Of a DNA stretch of 64,000 bases, positions 1-11,849 are shown one piece after another. Source of the stretch: Cycas panzhihuaensis (taxonomy: Eukaryota; Cycadophyta). Within the stretch, counting starts at the first letter, position 1; each line of letters opens with the position of its first letter. The translations under genes and the position numbers were made by a program. The notes beneath the pieces were generated by a model. That model searched no databases. It was not told where the DNA came from and worked only from the letters and a program-made list of their open reading frames with translations. The DNA lies in contig CM041465.1 of the NCBI GenBank assembly GCA_023213395.1, positions 160,897,741-160,961,740 on the forward strand, in the 5' to 3' direction.

Positions 1-960
1 TATCTTCTCATTCCAGTAGCTTGCCGATGAGTTTGTCAACTACTTTGGCATGGTTCACCCATTTGAGAGTGGAACGAAATCCCTTTTGGCAGTTAAACAA
101 GGTCATGATGAAATGAATTGTGACTTTCTACAATGTTTCCATGACCTTCTTCATTCCACTAAGGCTACTTTGCCCAAGGAGTTGAAGAAGGACCATTTTG
201 TAAATACCCTTTGCTAAGAAGTCCATGTATAAGTCCTTAAGATGGTGGCAACTACGTGTGACTCTGCCATAGTGAAGTACTTGGCACTTGAGGCCATTAA
301 GATCCAGGTTGGACTCAAGAATCCTTTAAAGTCCTCACAGTGACGTGAGGCCCTACCACCACCAAAAGAAAGCAAAACCCAGCAACCCACTAGGTCTTCT
401 TCCTATTCTACCGAGAAGACCTTAGACCTGCTTACTTCAGCCATACATTCATTCGAACATACTATGAAGGAGCTAAAGCTTCAAGCTCCTTCATCTACCA
501 CGTCTAACAAGCCAGTTCACCAGGCTTCCCAAGCCACTCCTTCCAAGGGTGGTAATACCCAGTCCTCTTAAGAAGAAGCGGTGCTCCATCCATGGGGAGT
601 ACATCCATGATGATTCGTGGTGTTGGGCCCAGCATCCTAAGGCTGCCCCATAATGTGACTCTTCCCCCAAATAGGTGTCTAGGCCTAACCTAGACCAGCC
701 CATTCATAGAGATCCATTCCCTAAACATGGGGAACGTGATCACAACCCCTAACAGAAGAATAACTAAAACTGAGGGAGGTCTCCAAATCCTCACCCTTCA
801 TAAACCAAAGTGAAGGGTGTAAGGAATTCGTCCTCTTCCTCAGGTTTCCCTAACTGACATACCCCTTCACCTTTGCGATCCTAGAATAAGGGAAAGAAGG
901 TCATTCAATTGCTTAAGACTACCCTATTATACGCCTTAACCTGATCTCAAGCGATTAAAG
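1..960 (+). pseudogene. gag: A gag, C-terminal part with zinc-knuckle-like motif
   Basis: The window opens inside the retrotransposon gag domain: DEFVNYF starts near position 26, followed by KSLLAVKQGHDEMN and a helix-rich stretch ending near 335. The same sequence occurs in BD (20300-20885) and, inverted, in C. A Ser/Pro-rich linker follows, then at about 572-640 a C-x2-HG-x3-H-x4-C type motif (CSIHGEYIHDDSWC) like the single CHHC knuckle in Tat Gag proteins. Gag packages the genomic RNA into virus-like particles. Several stops and small frameshifts make it non-functional. Confidence 0.75.
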
Positions 961-1039
961 AGGTGAATGGTGCCTCTTCGTCCACATCTTATCCTGATCC
1001 TCTTCTGGAAACATCTCTTCCAGAAGCCCCCACACTTCC

Positions 1040-1720
1040 TAAAACCATTTCTATATGCCCCAGTTGTTATGAATTTCGAAGGGCTCTTCCCCAACCCACT
1101 GTGAAGGGAAATCCTTTCTTTGTCGTTGATGAGCTTCATACCATGGCTGCCAAAATATCCATAATGGACGTCTTGAGGAGCTGCCCTGAATAACATACAC
1201 TGCTCTTAGATGCTTTAGGATTAGGTGATGCACCCGTTCATGCCTTGGGTGTCACCCTTAGTTATGAGCCCATCATCTCTTTTGATCCTAAGGATCTTCC
1301 CCCTACTAGCGAAAGGAAGCACCAATGGCATTTTCCTTTCACTATTACCATCGATACTCTAGATTGTACTTTATGAAGAACCATTGTCAATAATGATTCT
1401 TCCATTAATATTATGCCCTTGTGTGTTATGCAAGAGCTCAGCATATCAGCTTTAGAACCAGTTCCATGGTGATGCCAAGGCTATGATGGTAGCAAAAAGA
1501 CACCCTTAGGATTAGTTTCTATCCTGCTTACTCTTGAGGACAAGACTGTCATCACTGACATTGTAGTTCTCGATGTTGACGTTGACTATAATCTTTTGTT
1601 AGGACACCCATGGCTTGATTAGATGGGGGCTGTATGTTCATCTCATTGGGGACAACTTAAATTTATCCACGAAGGGTGGATGAGGGTCGTCTCTTAGGAT
1701 CTTCCTCTCATTAAACAACC
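1040..1720 (+). pseudogene. A retropepsin (protease) region
   Basis: The region translates to a retropepsin-like domain. A core resembling the active-site loop reads RTIVNNDSSINIMPL, where relatives have V-D-x-G-S-S; the catalytic Asp is displaced or lost. The distal signature YNLLLGHPWLD at about 1590-1620 matches the usual ILGRPWL motif. The aspartic protease would cleave the Gag-Pol polyprotein. C carries the same domain at about 27100-27570. Stops at 1621 and elsewhere break the frame. Confidence 0.65.
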
Positions 1721-1736
1721 ACGTCAATCTTGTCAA

Positions 1737-2460
1737 GTGGGTCATGGCCAAGCGAAAGGTGACAAAGATATTTCTACCCATGCTTCTACTTGTTCTATTG
1801 ACATCCTTGACTTGTCTCTTTTGGAAGAAGGCCCTTCAACCTCTCCTTCCAACCTCATGTATTTTGCCCCTATTGGTGTCAGAAGTTATGGGTACCTTAC
1901 CATACTTAGTGATGATGAGTCTGATGGTGAGGATGAGGATCTCCCTCACCCGGTCTCCCTTCTGGGCACAAGTAGGGGGCACCTCTTTTATTCTAGATCC
2001 CACTCTGGAACCTCTATAGTTGGTGAAACTAGTTCTTCTCTTGTGTCTCATGTCATCGCCCTTGTTGATCAGGCACTCCTTGAGTCTTCCCCTTTATTGC
2101 TGCACATAGGCAATGAAGTTGGGAAGCCTCCTGTTGTCCCTTATGAGGGACCTCTTCCTGACTCTTCTAGGGAGTCCTTTAGGTATGTTGAGTGGTGTGA
2201 TGACCACCACAGTCCTGTTGTCTCTACTTCCCTTTGCCCTTAGTCTTCTTGAAGTGTGGTCATCCATGGGGTGGACTACTTTGAGAATGGCGAAGCCCTG
2301 CTTAAGCACTTAGTAGGCTCTGCGCCCAACCTTCCTTATAATCACCATAGGCTTGGCTATCAAAAGGTTTTGGCTATTAGGTATTCTCTCACCAACCCAA
2401 CTCTGTCACCTGTTCCATCCTTTCTTGTTGACTAAGGCCCCCTCCACTTTGAGGAGGGGA
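1737..2460 (+). pseudogene. A protease-RT linker, acidic and Ser-rich
   Basis: An open frame of 168 codons (1737-2243) and its continuation link protease to RT. It is rich in Ser, Asp and Glu, and the conserved core VRSYGYL is followed by an acidic run DDESDGEDED. Copy C (26673-27089, minus) and the BD 3' half (32893-33240) carry the same core, so this was coding sequence of the family. I recognise no catalytic domain. The acidic tract is typical of disordered polyprotein linkers. Confidence 0.5.
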
Positions 2461-2619
2461 ATGCCATATGCATGGGGGCAACCCAGGACATAGTCCTTAC
2501 CCTAAGCAAAGTCATTAAGGTAGGGGCAAAATACTCTTCTAATAAAGTGAAGGAGTATACCCTTCTGTTTTAAGAGTTTTGGGATGTTTTTGCATGGGAC
2601 TACTCTAATATGAAGGGAA

Positions 2620-3470
2620 TTGATCCTTCAATTATGACCCACAACCTTACCATCATTCCTGGCGCTCGCCCGGTGCATCAAAGGTAACACCCTCTTTACC
2701 TTAAGCTCTTAGCTACTATTAAAAGAAAAGTTAAGAAACTCATAAGCATAGGATTAATCACTTCCATTGACTACCCTAAATGGGTATCTAACATTATCCC
2801 CATTGCTAAAAAGAATGGGACAATCCAGATATGTGTTGATTTCTGTGACATCAACAATACCTATCCTGAAGACAATTTCCCACTTATGTTTATCGATCGA
2901 ACCACCAGTTTCAAAGTCGTGTCCTTAATGGATGGCTTCTCTAGCTACAACCAAATTCAAATCTCTCCTAAAGATTGTCATAAGATAGCCTTTACCACTC
3001 TATAGGGTACTTTCACTAATAAGGTGATGCCTTTTGGACTAAAGAATGCAGGCGCCATTTATCAAAGGGTGATGTAGTTCATTTTCTACGATCTTATCAA
3101 AAAATCCTTGGAAGTCTTTATGGATGACAAGATGGGTCTCTCATGTATCAGAGCCCATCATCCTTCTAACTTGTGGGCCATCTTCATATGATGTCACAAA
3201 TACCATGTAAGCCTCAACCCTCTTTAATATGTGTTTGTCATGACCGCTGGCAAACTCCTTAGTTTCCTTATATCAAAAGAAGGGATCCAAATTAACCCTG
3301 ACAAAGTCAAGGCCATCCTTGACATGCCACCTCCTAAAACCCAATGGCAGATTAAGTCATTTTTAGGTAGGCTTGGTTTCCTTAGGTGTTTCTTAGCAAA
3401 CTTCACCATAAATACCAAACTACTCACTAATCTATTAAAGAAGGGGCCCCCTGTTTATTTGGTCTTCTGA
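2620..3470 (+). pseudogene. A reverse transcriptase domain (Ty3/gypsy, Tat/Athila type)
   Basis: RT motifs appear in order: a PGARPVHQR entry, WVSNIIPIAKKNGTIQICVDF, MDGFSSYNQIQISP, KVMPFGLKNAGAIYQR and the catalytic box VFMDDKMGLS at about 3115-3140, then the connection segment with KVKAILDMPPPK. The FVDD/VYVDD box of relatives is read here as FMDD with both Asp codons intact. Gypsy RT copies genomic RNA into cDNA. Stops at 3004 (TAG for Trp), 3074 and 3190 inactivate it. The frame continues directly into RNase H. Confidence 0.88.
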
Positions 3471-4053
3471 GGCCCAACAAGCCTTCGAATAACTTAAGGG
3501 AGCCCTCGCTTCCACCCCAACATTGGCACTTCCTCTCTTTGATAGGCTATTCATCATGTATATCTCAGCAACTGATGAATCTCTGAGCACCATGTTGGCC
3601 CAAGAGGATGATTCGGGAACTGAGAGGGCTATTTACTTCATCAGTCGCACCCTTGTGGCTGTTGAACTCAACTACTCCCTTACAGAGAAGGAATACCTCT
3701 CCTTGGTGCATGCAACCAAGAAGTTCATACATTATTTTCTTGGGAATACTACATGGGTGATTGTCCAGTCTGATCCCCTATGCTATTTGCTCACTCGACC
3801 TGAACTGACAAGTAGGACCGGCAAGTGGGCCATCCTCCTTCAGGAGTTTGACCTCCAAATCATTAACAAGAATTCGAAGAAGGGGATGGTAGTAGTCGAG
3901 TATCTTACTAACACTCCTATCTCGAACCCTTTGGACATCCCTATTGATGACTCTCTTCCTAACGAGCCTATCATGGTCGTTCAAGACTCCCCTCCTCATT
4001 TGCTTGCTAATACCGAGTGTTATGGGGACATGGTACAATACCTCACTCAATAG
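3471..4053 (+). pseudogene. A RNase H domain (RH) and RH-INT linker
   Basis: The gypsy RNase H reads LFIMYISATDESLSTMLAQE, then AIYFISRTL, ELNYSLTEKEYLSLVHA, VQSDPLCYLLTRPE and KWAILLQEFDLQI. It would degrade the RNA strand of the hybrid. The open frame 3523-4053 is intact for 176 codons. Only a short linker separates it from the integrase zinc region near 4200. In canonical Tat elements a second, archaeal-type RNase H sits in this interval; it is absent here and instead found near the 3' LTR. Confidence 0.85.
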
Positions 4054-4079
4054 TAGTATCACCTTGATACTAGTGATAA

Positions 4080-5261
4080 AGTTAGGTCTCATATTCAGGC
4101 TACTACTAGGTAGTACTTCTTTATGGGTGAGGTATTATACAAGAGATCCCTTGATGGGATCCTTCTTTGCTGCATCATCCCTGATGAAGTGGACCAGATA
4201 CTATGTGAATGCCATAATGGCATTTGCGGGGGACACTTTGGAGGCCAATCCATGGCCCAAAGGATCCTCCGTATAGGGTATTATTAGCTTTCCCTCTTTA
4301 AGGACACCCATGCCTATGCCCTAAGATGTCGGCGATGCCAGGAGTATGCCGACATCATCCATTTGCTTCTGAGGCTCTCCACCCGATTATATCTCCATGG
4401 CCCTTCTCCCAATGGGGGTTGGACCTCATTGGAGCCATATCCTCATCCTCTTCATTGTAACATAAGTTTATCTTAACTGCTATATAGTACTTTAATAAAT
4501 AGGTAGAAGCCATTCCTTTGACTACTACTCCTGGTAAGACGATAGCCTGCTTCATCTACTAGCATGTCATCTGCCGCTTTAGGGTTCCCGATGTCCTGAT
4601 CATAGACAATAAAACTCCTCTTTACAACAAGGAGATGGACAATTTTTGCAAGAAATTCTACATTTCTTATAAGACTTCCTCTCCTTACTACCCCCATGCC
4701 CACGGCTAGGTCGAATCATTTAACAAAACTCTTATAAATATTCTAAAGAAGACTGTTGCCTAATCTCAAAGAGATTGGCATCTCCACCTCCCTTCCACTC
4801 TATGAGCGTATCGCATGTCTATCTGTATGGCTATAGGAATGACTCCTTTCTCTCTAGTATATGGGAAAGAGGTAATTCTCCCATTGGAAGTGGAGATTCC
4901 TTCTCTATGGGTCTCTCTCTGAGGTCTTATTACTGAGGAGTTTATCCGCTAGGCTCGCCTCTTAGACCTCGAGGCCTTGGATGAGAAACGCTTAGCCACC
5001 TATCAAGCCAACCTCACCTCTAAGGTTAAAGCATGAAGGAATTATGATAAATACATTCATTCCCATCCTTTACATCAGAGGGACCAAGTCCTCAAACTAG
5101 AATATCTCCATAATCACCTAACCAAATTTGGACCCAAATGGGTTCGCCCTTTTTTCTTTCCCAAGAGCCTTAGGAATGATCCTTATTGGATTGCCACCTT
5201 GAAGGACCTCACATTTGGGAAGGTTATTAATGGGAAATTCTTAAAAATAAATTATGCATGA
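4080..5261 (+). pseudogene. A integrase domain
   Basis: The zinc region has H-N-G-I-C-G-G-H followed about 30 residues later by CRRCQ (HHCC). The core shows WGLDLIGAI (first Asp), VLIIDNKTPLY (second Asp) and VESFNKTL (Glu), so the DDE triad is retained. The C-terminal part reads KYIHSHPLHQRDQVLKLEYL and GPKWVRP, ending in a stop at 5259-5261. Integrase inserts the cDNA into the host genome. Copy C ends its pol at the matching position (23481). Many stops at Gln and Trp codons show decay. Confidence 0.85.
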
Positions 5262-6040
5262 CTATGTCACTCTTCTCTATGTGCTCTAAAATGAGCCTAA
5301 ACTACCATCCTAGGCGCGTCTCCATTCCCCCTAGTCACTGGTGGAATGGCAGCTTAGGGTGCCCTTCTTGCCTCTTTCGGGTTCCTATCACAGAACCCAT
5401 TGTCTCCCTTTCCTTTAGGGGGCCCTGTCTTCCTAATTAGGTGTATTGTCCCAATCAGTCTTAGGCTTGGGTACATTCCCCAACTAGGATGACATGTTGG
5501 AGTATCATCACTACCTTCTCACTAGCACTTCTTTTGCATATCCTATTATGCTCCTATGTGGACATGTATGCTACCCTATCTCCTAACCTCACATATGTCT
5601 ATCACTGCTACTCATGGTGATCATGTGTGTGTCTGCTAGGAATGTGGCCTTACATTGAAGGAAGTGTATGTAGCTCAAACAATCCTCTATTATAAACCAT
5701 ATGATAATCAATCAAAAAACATCATAACATATACCTCCTCGTGCATCCATGCACCCTCATACATATACATACATACACATAAAAGTAAATATACATCATT
5801 CATTATTACATGTCATCACACAAATCAGCATATATCAATGGGGTGCTAATGGCCCCGTCTACATATACAAAATCATCATATATCATATCATACAAATGGT
5901 ATGGTACATCATCTGTGGGAAGTTGGAATCCTTGCAGGGAGGAGTATAATCATGTGGCAACATATGGTGACTCCCTCGAGGTCTGGTGCTTTATCATATC
6001 AAATTAAAAACTACTATATCCTACTCTCTAGTGCTACCCT
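5262..6040 (+). other. A post-pol region, conserved but non-coding
   Basis: No reading frame is kept here, yet the sequence aligns by eye with C (about 22700-23480, inverted) and the BD 3' half (33565-34280). It is CT-rich near pol, then AT-rich with the shared word gcaccctcatac. It probably forms the common tail between the sense pol and the antisense gene, whose 3' ends converge here. Confidence 0.6.
5297..5357 (+). repeat. Conserved inverted repeat just downstream of pol (copy in A)
   Basis: The arms ctaaactaccat (5297-5308) and atggcagcttag (5346-5357) can pair with two mismatches. The same structure in the BD 3' half (33601-33612 with 33650-33661) has 12 bp perfect arms. A possible RNA structure at the pol 3' boundary; function unknown. 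Confidence 0.45.
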
Positions 6041-6611
6041 GCTCTTAGAGTATCATCTCCTGGTCTATATAATCCCTCTCCTTGGGACCACATCCCTCCT
6101 AGACTCCTCCTACATCTATGAGAGCTCCTTACCTTGCTCCCCTAATCCTAAGGCCTCCTCGGGGTCATCGCTGCCATGTGGGTATAAGTCCTGTTCCTCG
6201 ACAACCTCGATGCCATCTAACCTACTAGCTAATCGTATCGTGCCTAGATACGATCCCTCTCACCCTCTACTCCTTGGAGCAGCTCCTTCAGCACCGCTAT
6301 CCTGATGTGACTCTCTGCATCATCACCTACTCCTCCTTGAGCCTCTACAGCATGGACCTGGCCTCGTAGAGCATCTCTCTCAGCCCTAGTTGTATCCATC
6401 TCTCCCTATAGTTATCCCACTCTCACCTCGTGCTCCTGGGACTCTGCCGCCCATATATCTCTAGCCCTGACTAAAGGGGCAAATACTGCCATGTGGTCTC
6501 CTACCGACTGTGGCTCCTCTCTTGCCTAGATGGGAGGTTGTCCCTCCGTGTAGACTTGGGGAAACATCTCCCGGACTATCGTCTTAACTAACCTCTTGAT
6601 GTCCACCACTC
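6040..6611 (-). pseudogene. Antisense PMD gene of A, last exon (coiled-coil region)
   Basis: Minus-strand exon downstream of the conserved intron. It encodes IKRLVKTIVREMFP, then a charged helical stretch (RDIWAAESQEHEVRVG, MDTTRAERDALRGQVHAVEA) with heptad-like spacing that suggests a coiled coil. C (22156-22740, plus) and the BD 3' half (34323-34666, minus) encode the same protein. Stops are of the Gln or Arg to stop type. The exact C-terminus is uncertain. The gene runs opposite to gag-pol. Confidence 0.7.
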
Positions 6612-6732
6612 CTAAAAATCCAACATGCCATATGTCAATATATACATCCATAAGTACACTAAACAAATCAAATAAAGCACAACAACTAGATGTCTGGTGA
6701 TCGAAAGATGATGGGAAAAGGTAGTATCTCAC
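6612..6732 (-). other. Candidate spliceosomal intron of the antisense gene (A copy)
   Basis: On the minus strand the donor is acag|gtgagatact (from 6732) and the acceptor ggatttttag|gagtgg (at 6612). Removing these 121 bp joins exons in phase 1 without changing frame. The same intron is 113 bp in the BD 3' half and 112 bp in C. The intron is AT-rich with a T-rich 3' end, as in plants. Confidence 0.7.
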
Positions 6733-6966
6733 CTGTTAGGTCTATCGGCTCCCCAACTCGGATGATCACCTCTTCCTTAGGTCCTCCACCCACATTTGGT
6801 ACCTCCTCCTCCTCTGGTACCACCTCTCCAACTGCCTGGCCTGCTAGGACATCTCCACTTACTCTGCTGTTGGTGATGTCGCTGCTTGGACTCTCCCTAC
6901 TATCCTTAGCTTCTGGACCAGCGTTTGGGAAGCTCCACCTCTCCCTGAAGTCCCTAACAGACCTGT
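6733..6966 (-). pseudogene. Antisense PMD gene of A, upstream exon, part 3' of the E1 insertion
   Basis: This acidic stretch (EEVPNVGGGPKEEVIIRV) precedes the intron on the minus strand. It is the 3' half of the exon whose 5' half lies at 13409-14474; E1 separates the two. Homologous acidic segments are in C (EEEEVPIVG) and the BD 3' half (EEEEVPTVSG). Confidence 0.65.
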
Positions 6967-7216
6967 TGTTATGAGCCTCCTTAAAAAGTTAATTAACTAT
7001 ATTATTGCCGAATGGGTATTATTGAAAGGATGCAACCTTTAAGTGAAAGGGTCTATTATACATATAAATATAACTTCCAATGTATTGTAAACCATCACTT
7101 ATTCTTTTCAATATATATTGGTTAATTAACTATTTATCTATTTTCAAGTCTTCATGTTCTCTCATTGCCTTGTGAAATTTAAGAATTGCCTTCAGTTACA
7201 AATAAGATTCGTGACA
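6967..7216 (+). repeat. E1 5' LTR
   Basis: 250 bp, starts tgttatgagc and ends gtgaca. Begins and ends TG...CA and matches 13159-13408 end to end without gaps. A TATA-like tatacatataaata lies in the middle. Confidence 0.95.
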
Positions 7217-7218
7217 AT

Positions 7219-7230
7219 TGGTATTAGAGA
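7219..7230 (+). other. E1 primer-binding site, initiator tRNA-Met
   Basis: tggtattagaga, two bases after the LTR, is the plant PBS TGGTATCAGAGC with two mutations (C to T, C to A). Confidence 0.85.
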
Positions 7231-8560
7231 AGTCCTAGGCACCCTGCCAGTAATCTATATTATTAATCTAATTATCCCTGGTCTAACTATTCCCTCATAT
7301 CAATCAGCATTTTATCTATGTATCTTCTCTTAACTCATCTGATTATATTTCACCATTATTTGTGCATGAATCTACCCTTTCATCCCATTATGATCTATCC
7401 ACTATTAATATCTATCACTGTTGTTGGTTTAGCTGCCAGTGTGACACATCTAGAATGCAGTTTGTGGCATTATCAAGACAACTAGTTCATGTCTTAATTA
7501 ATGCCATTATCTGTATTACCTCTGGTTGCTGCATCCTCTCTTACAGGTTTCTAGTTTCTTGTCACTCATTGGTTTGAGTCCTCCTCGTCTCAATTCTCGT
7601 TATTGAAGATTGAGTTATTCTCATCCCATTCTCATCTCATTCTCGTTGTTGTCCGTTGCTTTCTCATTCTCGTCACTAGTTATAGTGCTACTAGAATTCT
7701 AGTCGTTGGAATCTCATTTTTGTCATGGATTCTAATTGCTGAATTTTAGTCATTGTATGCACAGTTCATTACTATTTTTGTTAGGTTTCATCTGTTGCTT
7801 TAGACAGTGTGTCTATCCATCTATGTCTTCCATTCCTATGGCATATCTATAAGTCTTTGTCTATCTCTCTCGATTTCATCTAACCATTAGTCTCTTTGTT
7901 CATCTGTACGATCTACTTGTAATTGCTTATATAATATATAATATAATATTACACTACATTAGATTGAATAATTTGGCATTACTTTTATATCTAATCACTA
8001 GTATTATCTGATTGTATTATTTCACATTATTTATATAATTGTTTCTTATTGAATATAATATAATTATATTATATTATGATTACTTTTTAACTATAACAAA
8101 TAATATTATATATTTAATATTATACATTTAGTAAACCACATTATAAGACTAATATATATACATATATTAATATAAGTTATTATTTTGATATTTCATTTTA
8201 CATATCAAGAAATTATAGCTATCTAGTCACAATTATTCTTAAATATATATATATCAAGAAGTATATATATTTATGAAAAGATCTTGTTATCTAATCATAC
8301 TAGTTTTACCTTCCACTTGAATTATACAACCTCTAAATCACATGAATCAGTCTAGGTTATCCTCCATTCTTTGTCATCTACAGGTTCTTGTATTAACAAT
8401 CTTTGGTTTCATTTTTTATAGTGGTGATATATCGATTAAATATTAGGCAGAAGGAGGAACTATAAAACCCTAAGTATTAAGTGAGTTTGGAATATTATTT
8501 TGAAGTCAACCAAACACAACAAAAGGGCAATGGAATCATATTTATATAATCATTAAAATA
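7231..8560 (+). other. E1 leader, non-coding and AT-rich
   Basis: About 1.3 kb between PBS and gag. It includes a degenerate repeat of tctcattctcgtt near 7590-7740 and a very AT-rich block (7920-8280). No coding signal seen. Confidence 0.6.
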
Positions 8561-9720
8561 ATGAACACTGAAGTTGTGGCAAACAACACTGTTAAAAAAG
8601 AAATCATCAAACCAATCACTCAAGTAGTCCACAATGTGGTCCAAACATCAAATGCTCTCTTAAATCATGCGTTACATCAAATTTTGGATAAACTAACAAT
8701 CATAGCGAAGAGCAGAAAGGAAGATATGGTTGTTCCAGATTCAGGAGATGAAGCAATGAGTCACCAACCATATATTAGACATCAAACTACAAGAAATTAG
8801 TTGAGTCCTTAGATATCTCCAATTAATTTTGAAAATGAGGCTATCAGAAAGTATCTTAATGAATATCACAACTTAACTCCTGAAGAATAGAAGATAGTAG
8901 GTTTTCAAGCTTACTTCAACTGCCTACAAAGTATTTAAATACAAGAAAAAAAAAAGTTAGAAAAAAATACTATACAACATTTCAGTTTGGAGCAAAAATC
9001 ACATGAACCAAGACTGTGGATACAACAAATAGAAAACTATTTCTGCTTAATGGAAATTAAGCCAGTAGAGTAAGTTTCGATAGCCACTCTACACATGGAT
9101 TGGATAGCATGTCAATGGTGGCAATGTCTTGAATGAACTTCTTTTTGAAATCAATTACCTACCTAGAAAGAATTCATGTGTTTATTCATTAAGCAATTTG
9201 AAACCGTATTTAATCGTGATTTTTATTGTGGGTTATGAAAATTAAAGCAAATGGGTTATATGGAAGAATACAATGTAGCATTCATGAGCCTAAGCTATGT
9301 GTTAGAAGATATTCTAACTAATTAACTTATCCAACTATATATAGATGGTCTGATAACATAAATCCAAGCTGATGTTAAAATACAAGAACCTTAGGATTTG
9401 AATAAGGTAATACAATTAGCCAAAATACAGGAAGGAAAGATCAATGAATTATGGAAGGCAAGAACAAGACCCTATATTCCTCTGTACACTCGTTCTAATC
9501 CTCCTTCAGCTATATGACCTTATCTTATCCCTAATAGAGTTACTCAGCTAGTTAAATCATTACTTCAAAGAACAAAAGCTGAGCAAGAGGAATTATGAAA
9601 AAAGAATCTCTATTTTAGGTGTGCTAAAAAATGGACACCTAATCATAAATGTCAGAAAAATCAATTATATATGATCGAATTATCTCTGGTAGCAAAGGAT
9701 GAGGAAATTGAAGAAGAGGA
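8561..9720 (+). pseudogene. gag: E1 gag with zinc knuckle
   Basis: The frame opens at ATG 8561 (79 codons before the first stop) and continues through further stops to an acidic tail near 9770. It contains the gag core around WIQQIENYFCLMEIKP and MGYMEEYNVAFMSLSYVL. The zinc knuckle is LYFRCAKKWTPNHKC at about 9606-9650. In relatives it reads LCFRCGEKWSPGHKC, so the first Cys has become Tyr. Gag would coat the RNA genome. Confidence 0.75.
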
Positions 9721-9839
9721 TGATACTGAGTGTAGCCAAGAAAATATTGAAAATTAGGAATACCAATATAACCAAGAGGAGGACATCTTAAAAATGTCAT
9801 TCTTATCTATGTGTGGTTTGATAAGGTCTAACATGCTTA

Positions 9840-10115
9840 AATTATAAGGATTTATTAAAAATCAAGCTATTATGATTTTGATTGATCTCAGAAGTACTCA
9901 TAATTTTATTGATAGAATATCAACTTAATACTTAAAATTATTTCCATCTAGAACAATACCTTTTTAAGTAAGTGTTGGAGGGCGATAGGTTATATTTGGA
10001 TAAGGAATGATGGAAAACCTTAAAATCTCAATTGGTGATGTTGTTCTTAAAGAAAATTTTTATATGTTAGATATGGGTGGAGTAGATATTATTCTAGGGA
10101 GCTAATGGTTACGAA
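9840..10115 (+). pseudogene. E1 protease
   Basis: The retropepsin loop reads ILIDLRSTHNFID at about 9870-9915; relatives have LIDSGSTHNFI, so Asp is kept but Ser-Gly has become Leu-Arg. The distal motif MGGVDIILGS lies at about 10074-10103, followed by a stop where Trp or Gln is expected. Inactive. Confidence 0.75.
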
Positions 10116-10369
10116 CTTTTGAGATGAATCTTGAAGAATTATTTATGAGATATAAGAAAGATGGAAGAATTATCATCCTTCAAGGAGAAAAACCTAGAAA
10201 GAGTCAACTAATATCCTATAAAAAAATGGAAAAATTAATCAAGAAGGGCCACTGTGGTATGATGGCTCAACTTTTTCGATCCAAGCAGAAATTAAACCAA
10301 CTACACAAGAAAATGAACTACAAAAGGTCATCCAGAAACATAAAGAAGTTTTTTAAAATATTCTATCTA

Positions 10370-11130
10370 AATTACCACTGGATAGGGAATTTGAACATCA
10401 AATTGAATTGGAAGCAGTCACTAATCCGATTATTATTCGGCCCTATAAACAACCACATCATTATCAGAATGAGATTGAAAAGATCGTATAAGAATTATTA
10501 GATATAAGAGCAATAACTCCTAGTAAAAGCCCATTTGCAACACTGATAATCTTAGTAAGAAAAAAAGTTGGATCTTACCGTATGTGCATAGACTATCGAG
10601 CACTAAATAAAGTTACTATAAAAAATAAATTTCCTATACCAAGAATTGATGAGTTACTAAATGAATTATATGGAGTAGAATATTTTTTAAAAATTAATTT
10701 AAAATTAGGTTATTATCAAATTTGTATTAAACCAGAAGATACATACAAAACAGTCTTCAGTATGCACCATGGTCATTATGAATTCAAGGTAATGCCCTTT
10801 AGCCTAACCAATTTGCCAACCACATTCCAAGCTATAATGAATCAAGTTCTGAAACCTTTCTTGCAGAAGTTTATTTTACTCTTCTTTGACGACATATTAA
10901 TATTCAGTAAATAATGGGGAGAACACATGAATCATCTTGACCAAGTACTGAGCACCTTGAATAAATAAAAATTCTATGCTAACAAATTGAAATGTTATTT
11001 TGGAATTAAAAAAATAGAATATCCAGGTCATCTTATATCAAAAAAAGGAATTAGAGCTGACCCAGGGAAAGTGAAGATAATTCAAGAATGGTCGATACCC
11101 AAAAATATTATGAAACTCTAAGGATTTCTA
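10370..11130 (+). pseudogene. E1 reverse transcriptase
   Basis: Clear RT motifs in order: RPYKQPHHYQNEIEKIV, YRMCIDYRALNKVTIKNKFP, IPRIDELLNELYG, YYQICIKPEDTYKTVF, FKVMPFSLTNLPTTFQ and the catalytic LLFFDDILIFS at about 10876-10908. The open block 10582-10914 is 110 codons long. Both catalytic Asp of FFDD are kept. The connection region follows with GHLISKKGIRADPGKV and LTGYYQRFIKNY. Confidence 0.93.
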
Positions 11131-11259
11131 GGTTTAACAGGATATTATCAACGTTTTATAAAAAATTATGTACAAAGAATAGTTGTCTTAACTTGTTTAT
11201 TAAAAAAAGATTCTTTTCAATGTAATGAAGAAGCAATAAAGTGTTACGAACAAGTTAAG

Positions 11260-11670
11260 TAAATAATGGCCCAGTTGCCGATAGTTACATCACCTGATTT
11301 TTCTAAGATTTTTATAATAGAATGTGATGCATTGGGAATAAGAATCAGTGTAGTACTAATACAAGAAGGTAAACCCATTGCATTCGAAAGTAGAAATCTA
11401 AACAACCAAGAAATTCTCAAATCAACCTATGATAAAGAAATGCTGGCCATTATACACGCTTTAGTTAAATACTGTCAATATCTATTAGGTAGCAAATTTT
11501 TAGTCAAGACAGATCATAATAGTTTATAATATTTATTGAAACAAAAATAATTATCCCCTAAATAATAAAAATGGATAAGTAAAATTCAAGCATTTGATTT
11601 TGACATAATATACAACATGGGTAAAAATAATGTTGTAGCTGATGCCTTGTCACAGAAAGATAAAGAGATT
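11260..11670 (+). pseudogene. E1 RNase H
   Basis: The domain reads IIECDALGIRISVVLIQEG, KPIAFESRNL, YDKEMLAIIHALVKY and LVKTDHNSL, then NNVVADALSQ at about 11630. The D-E-D positions (ECDA, KEML, KTDH) are all present. An 87-codon open stretch covers 11266-11529. Stops occur at former Gln codons. Confidence 0.9.
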
Positions 11671-11849
11671 ACATAATCCCAATTAAAGATTGTCTCAATG
11701 ATAGAACCAGTATGGGTTATGAATTTACAATTAGAATATGTAAAAGATCCTGATATTCAACAACTCATTCAAAGAATTCAATAAGGAAAAGAAGACAAAT
11801 TTGAATAGAAAATTGATATTTTATAGTATAAAGGATGAATATTCTTAGG

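Noticed and set aside
1-5261. An endogenous pararetrovirus (caulimovirus) as source of the RT.
   Set aside because: Integrase, LTR, PPT and a tRNA-Arg PBS are present, and no movement protein is seen. This is Ty3/gypsy.
5655-6007. Short overlapping ORFs at 5655-6007.
   Set aside because: No frame is shared with the homologous parts of BD and C; only the nucleotide sequence is.
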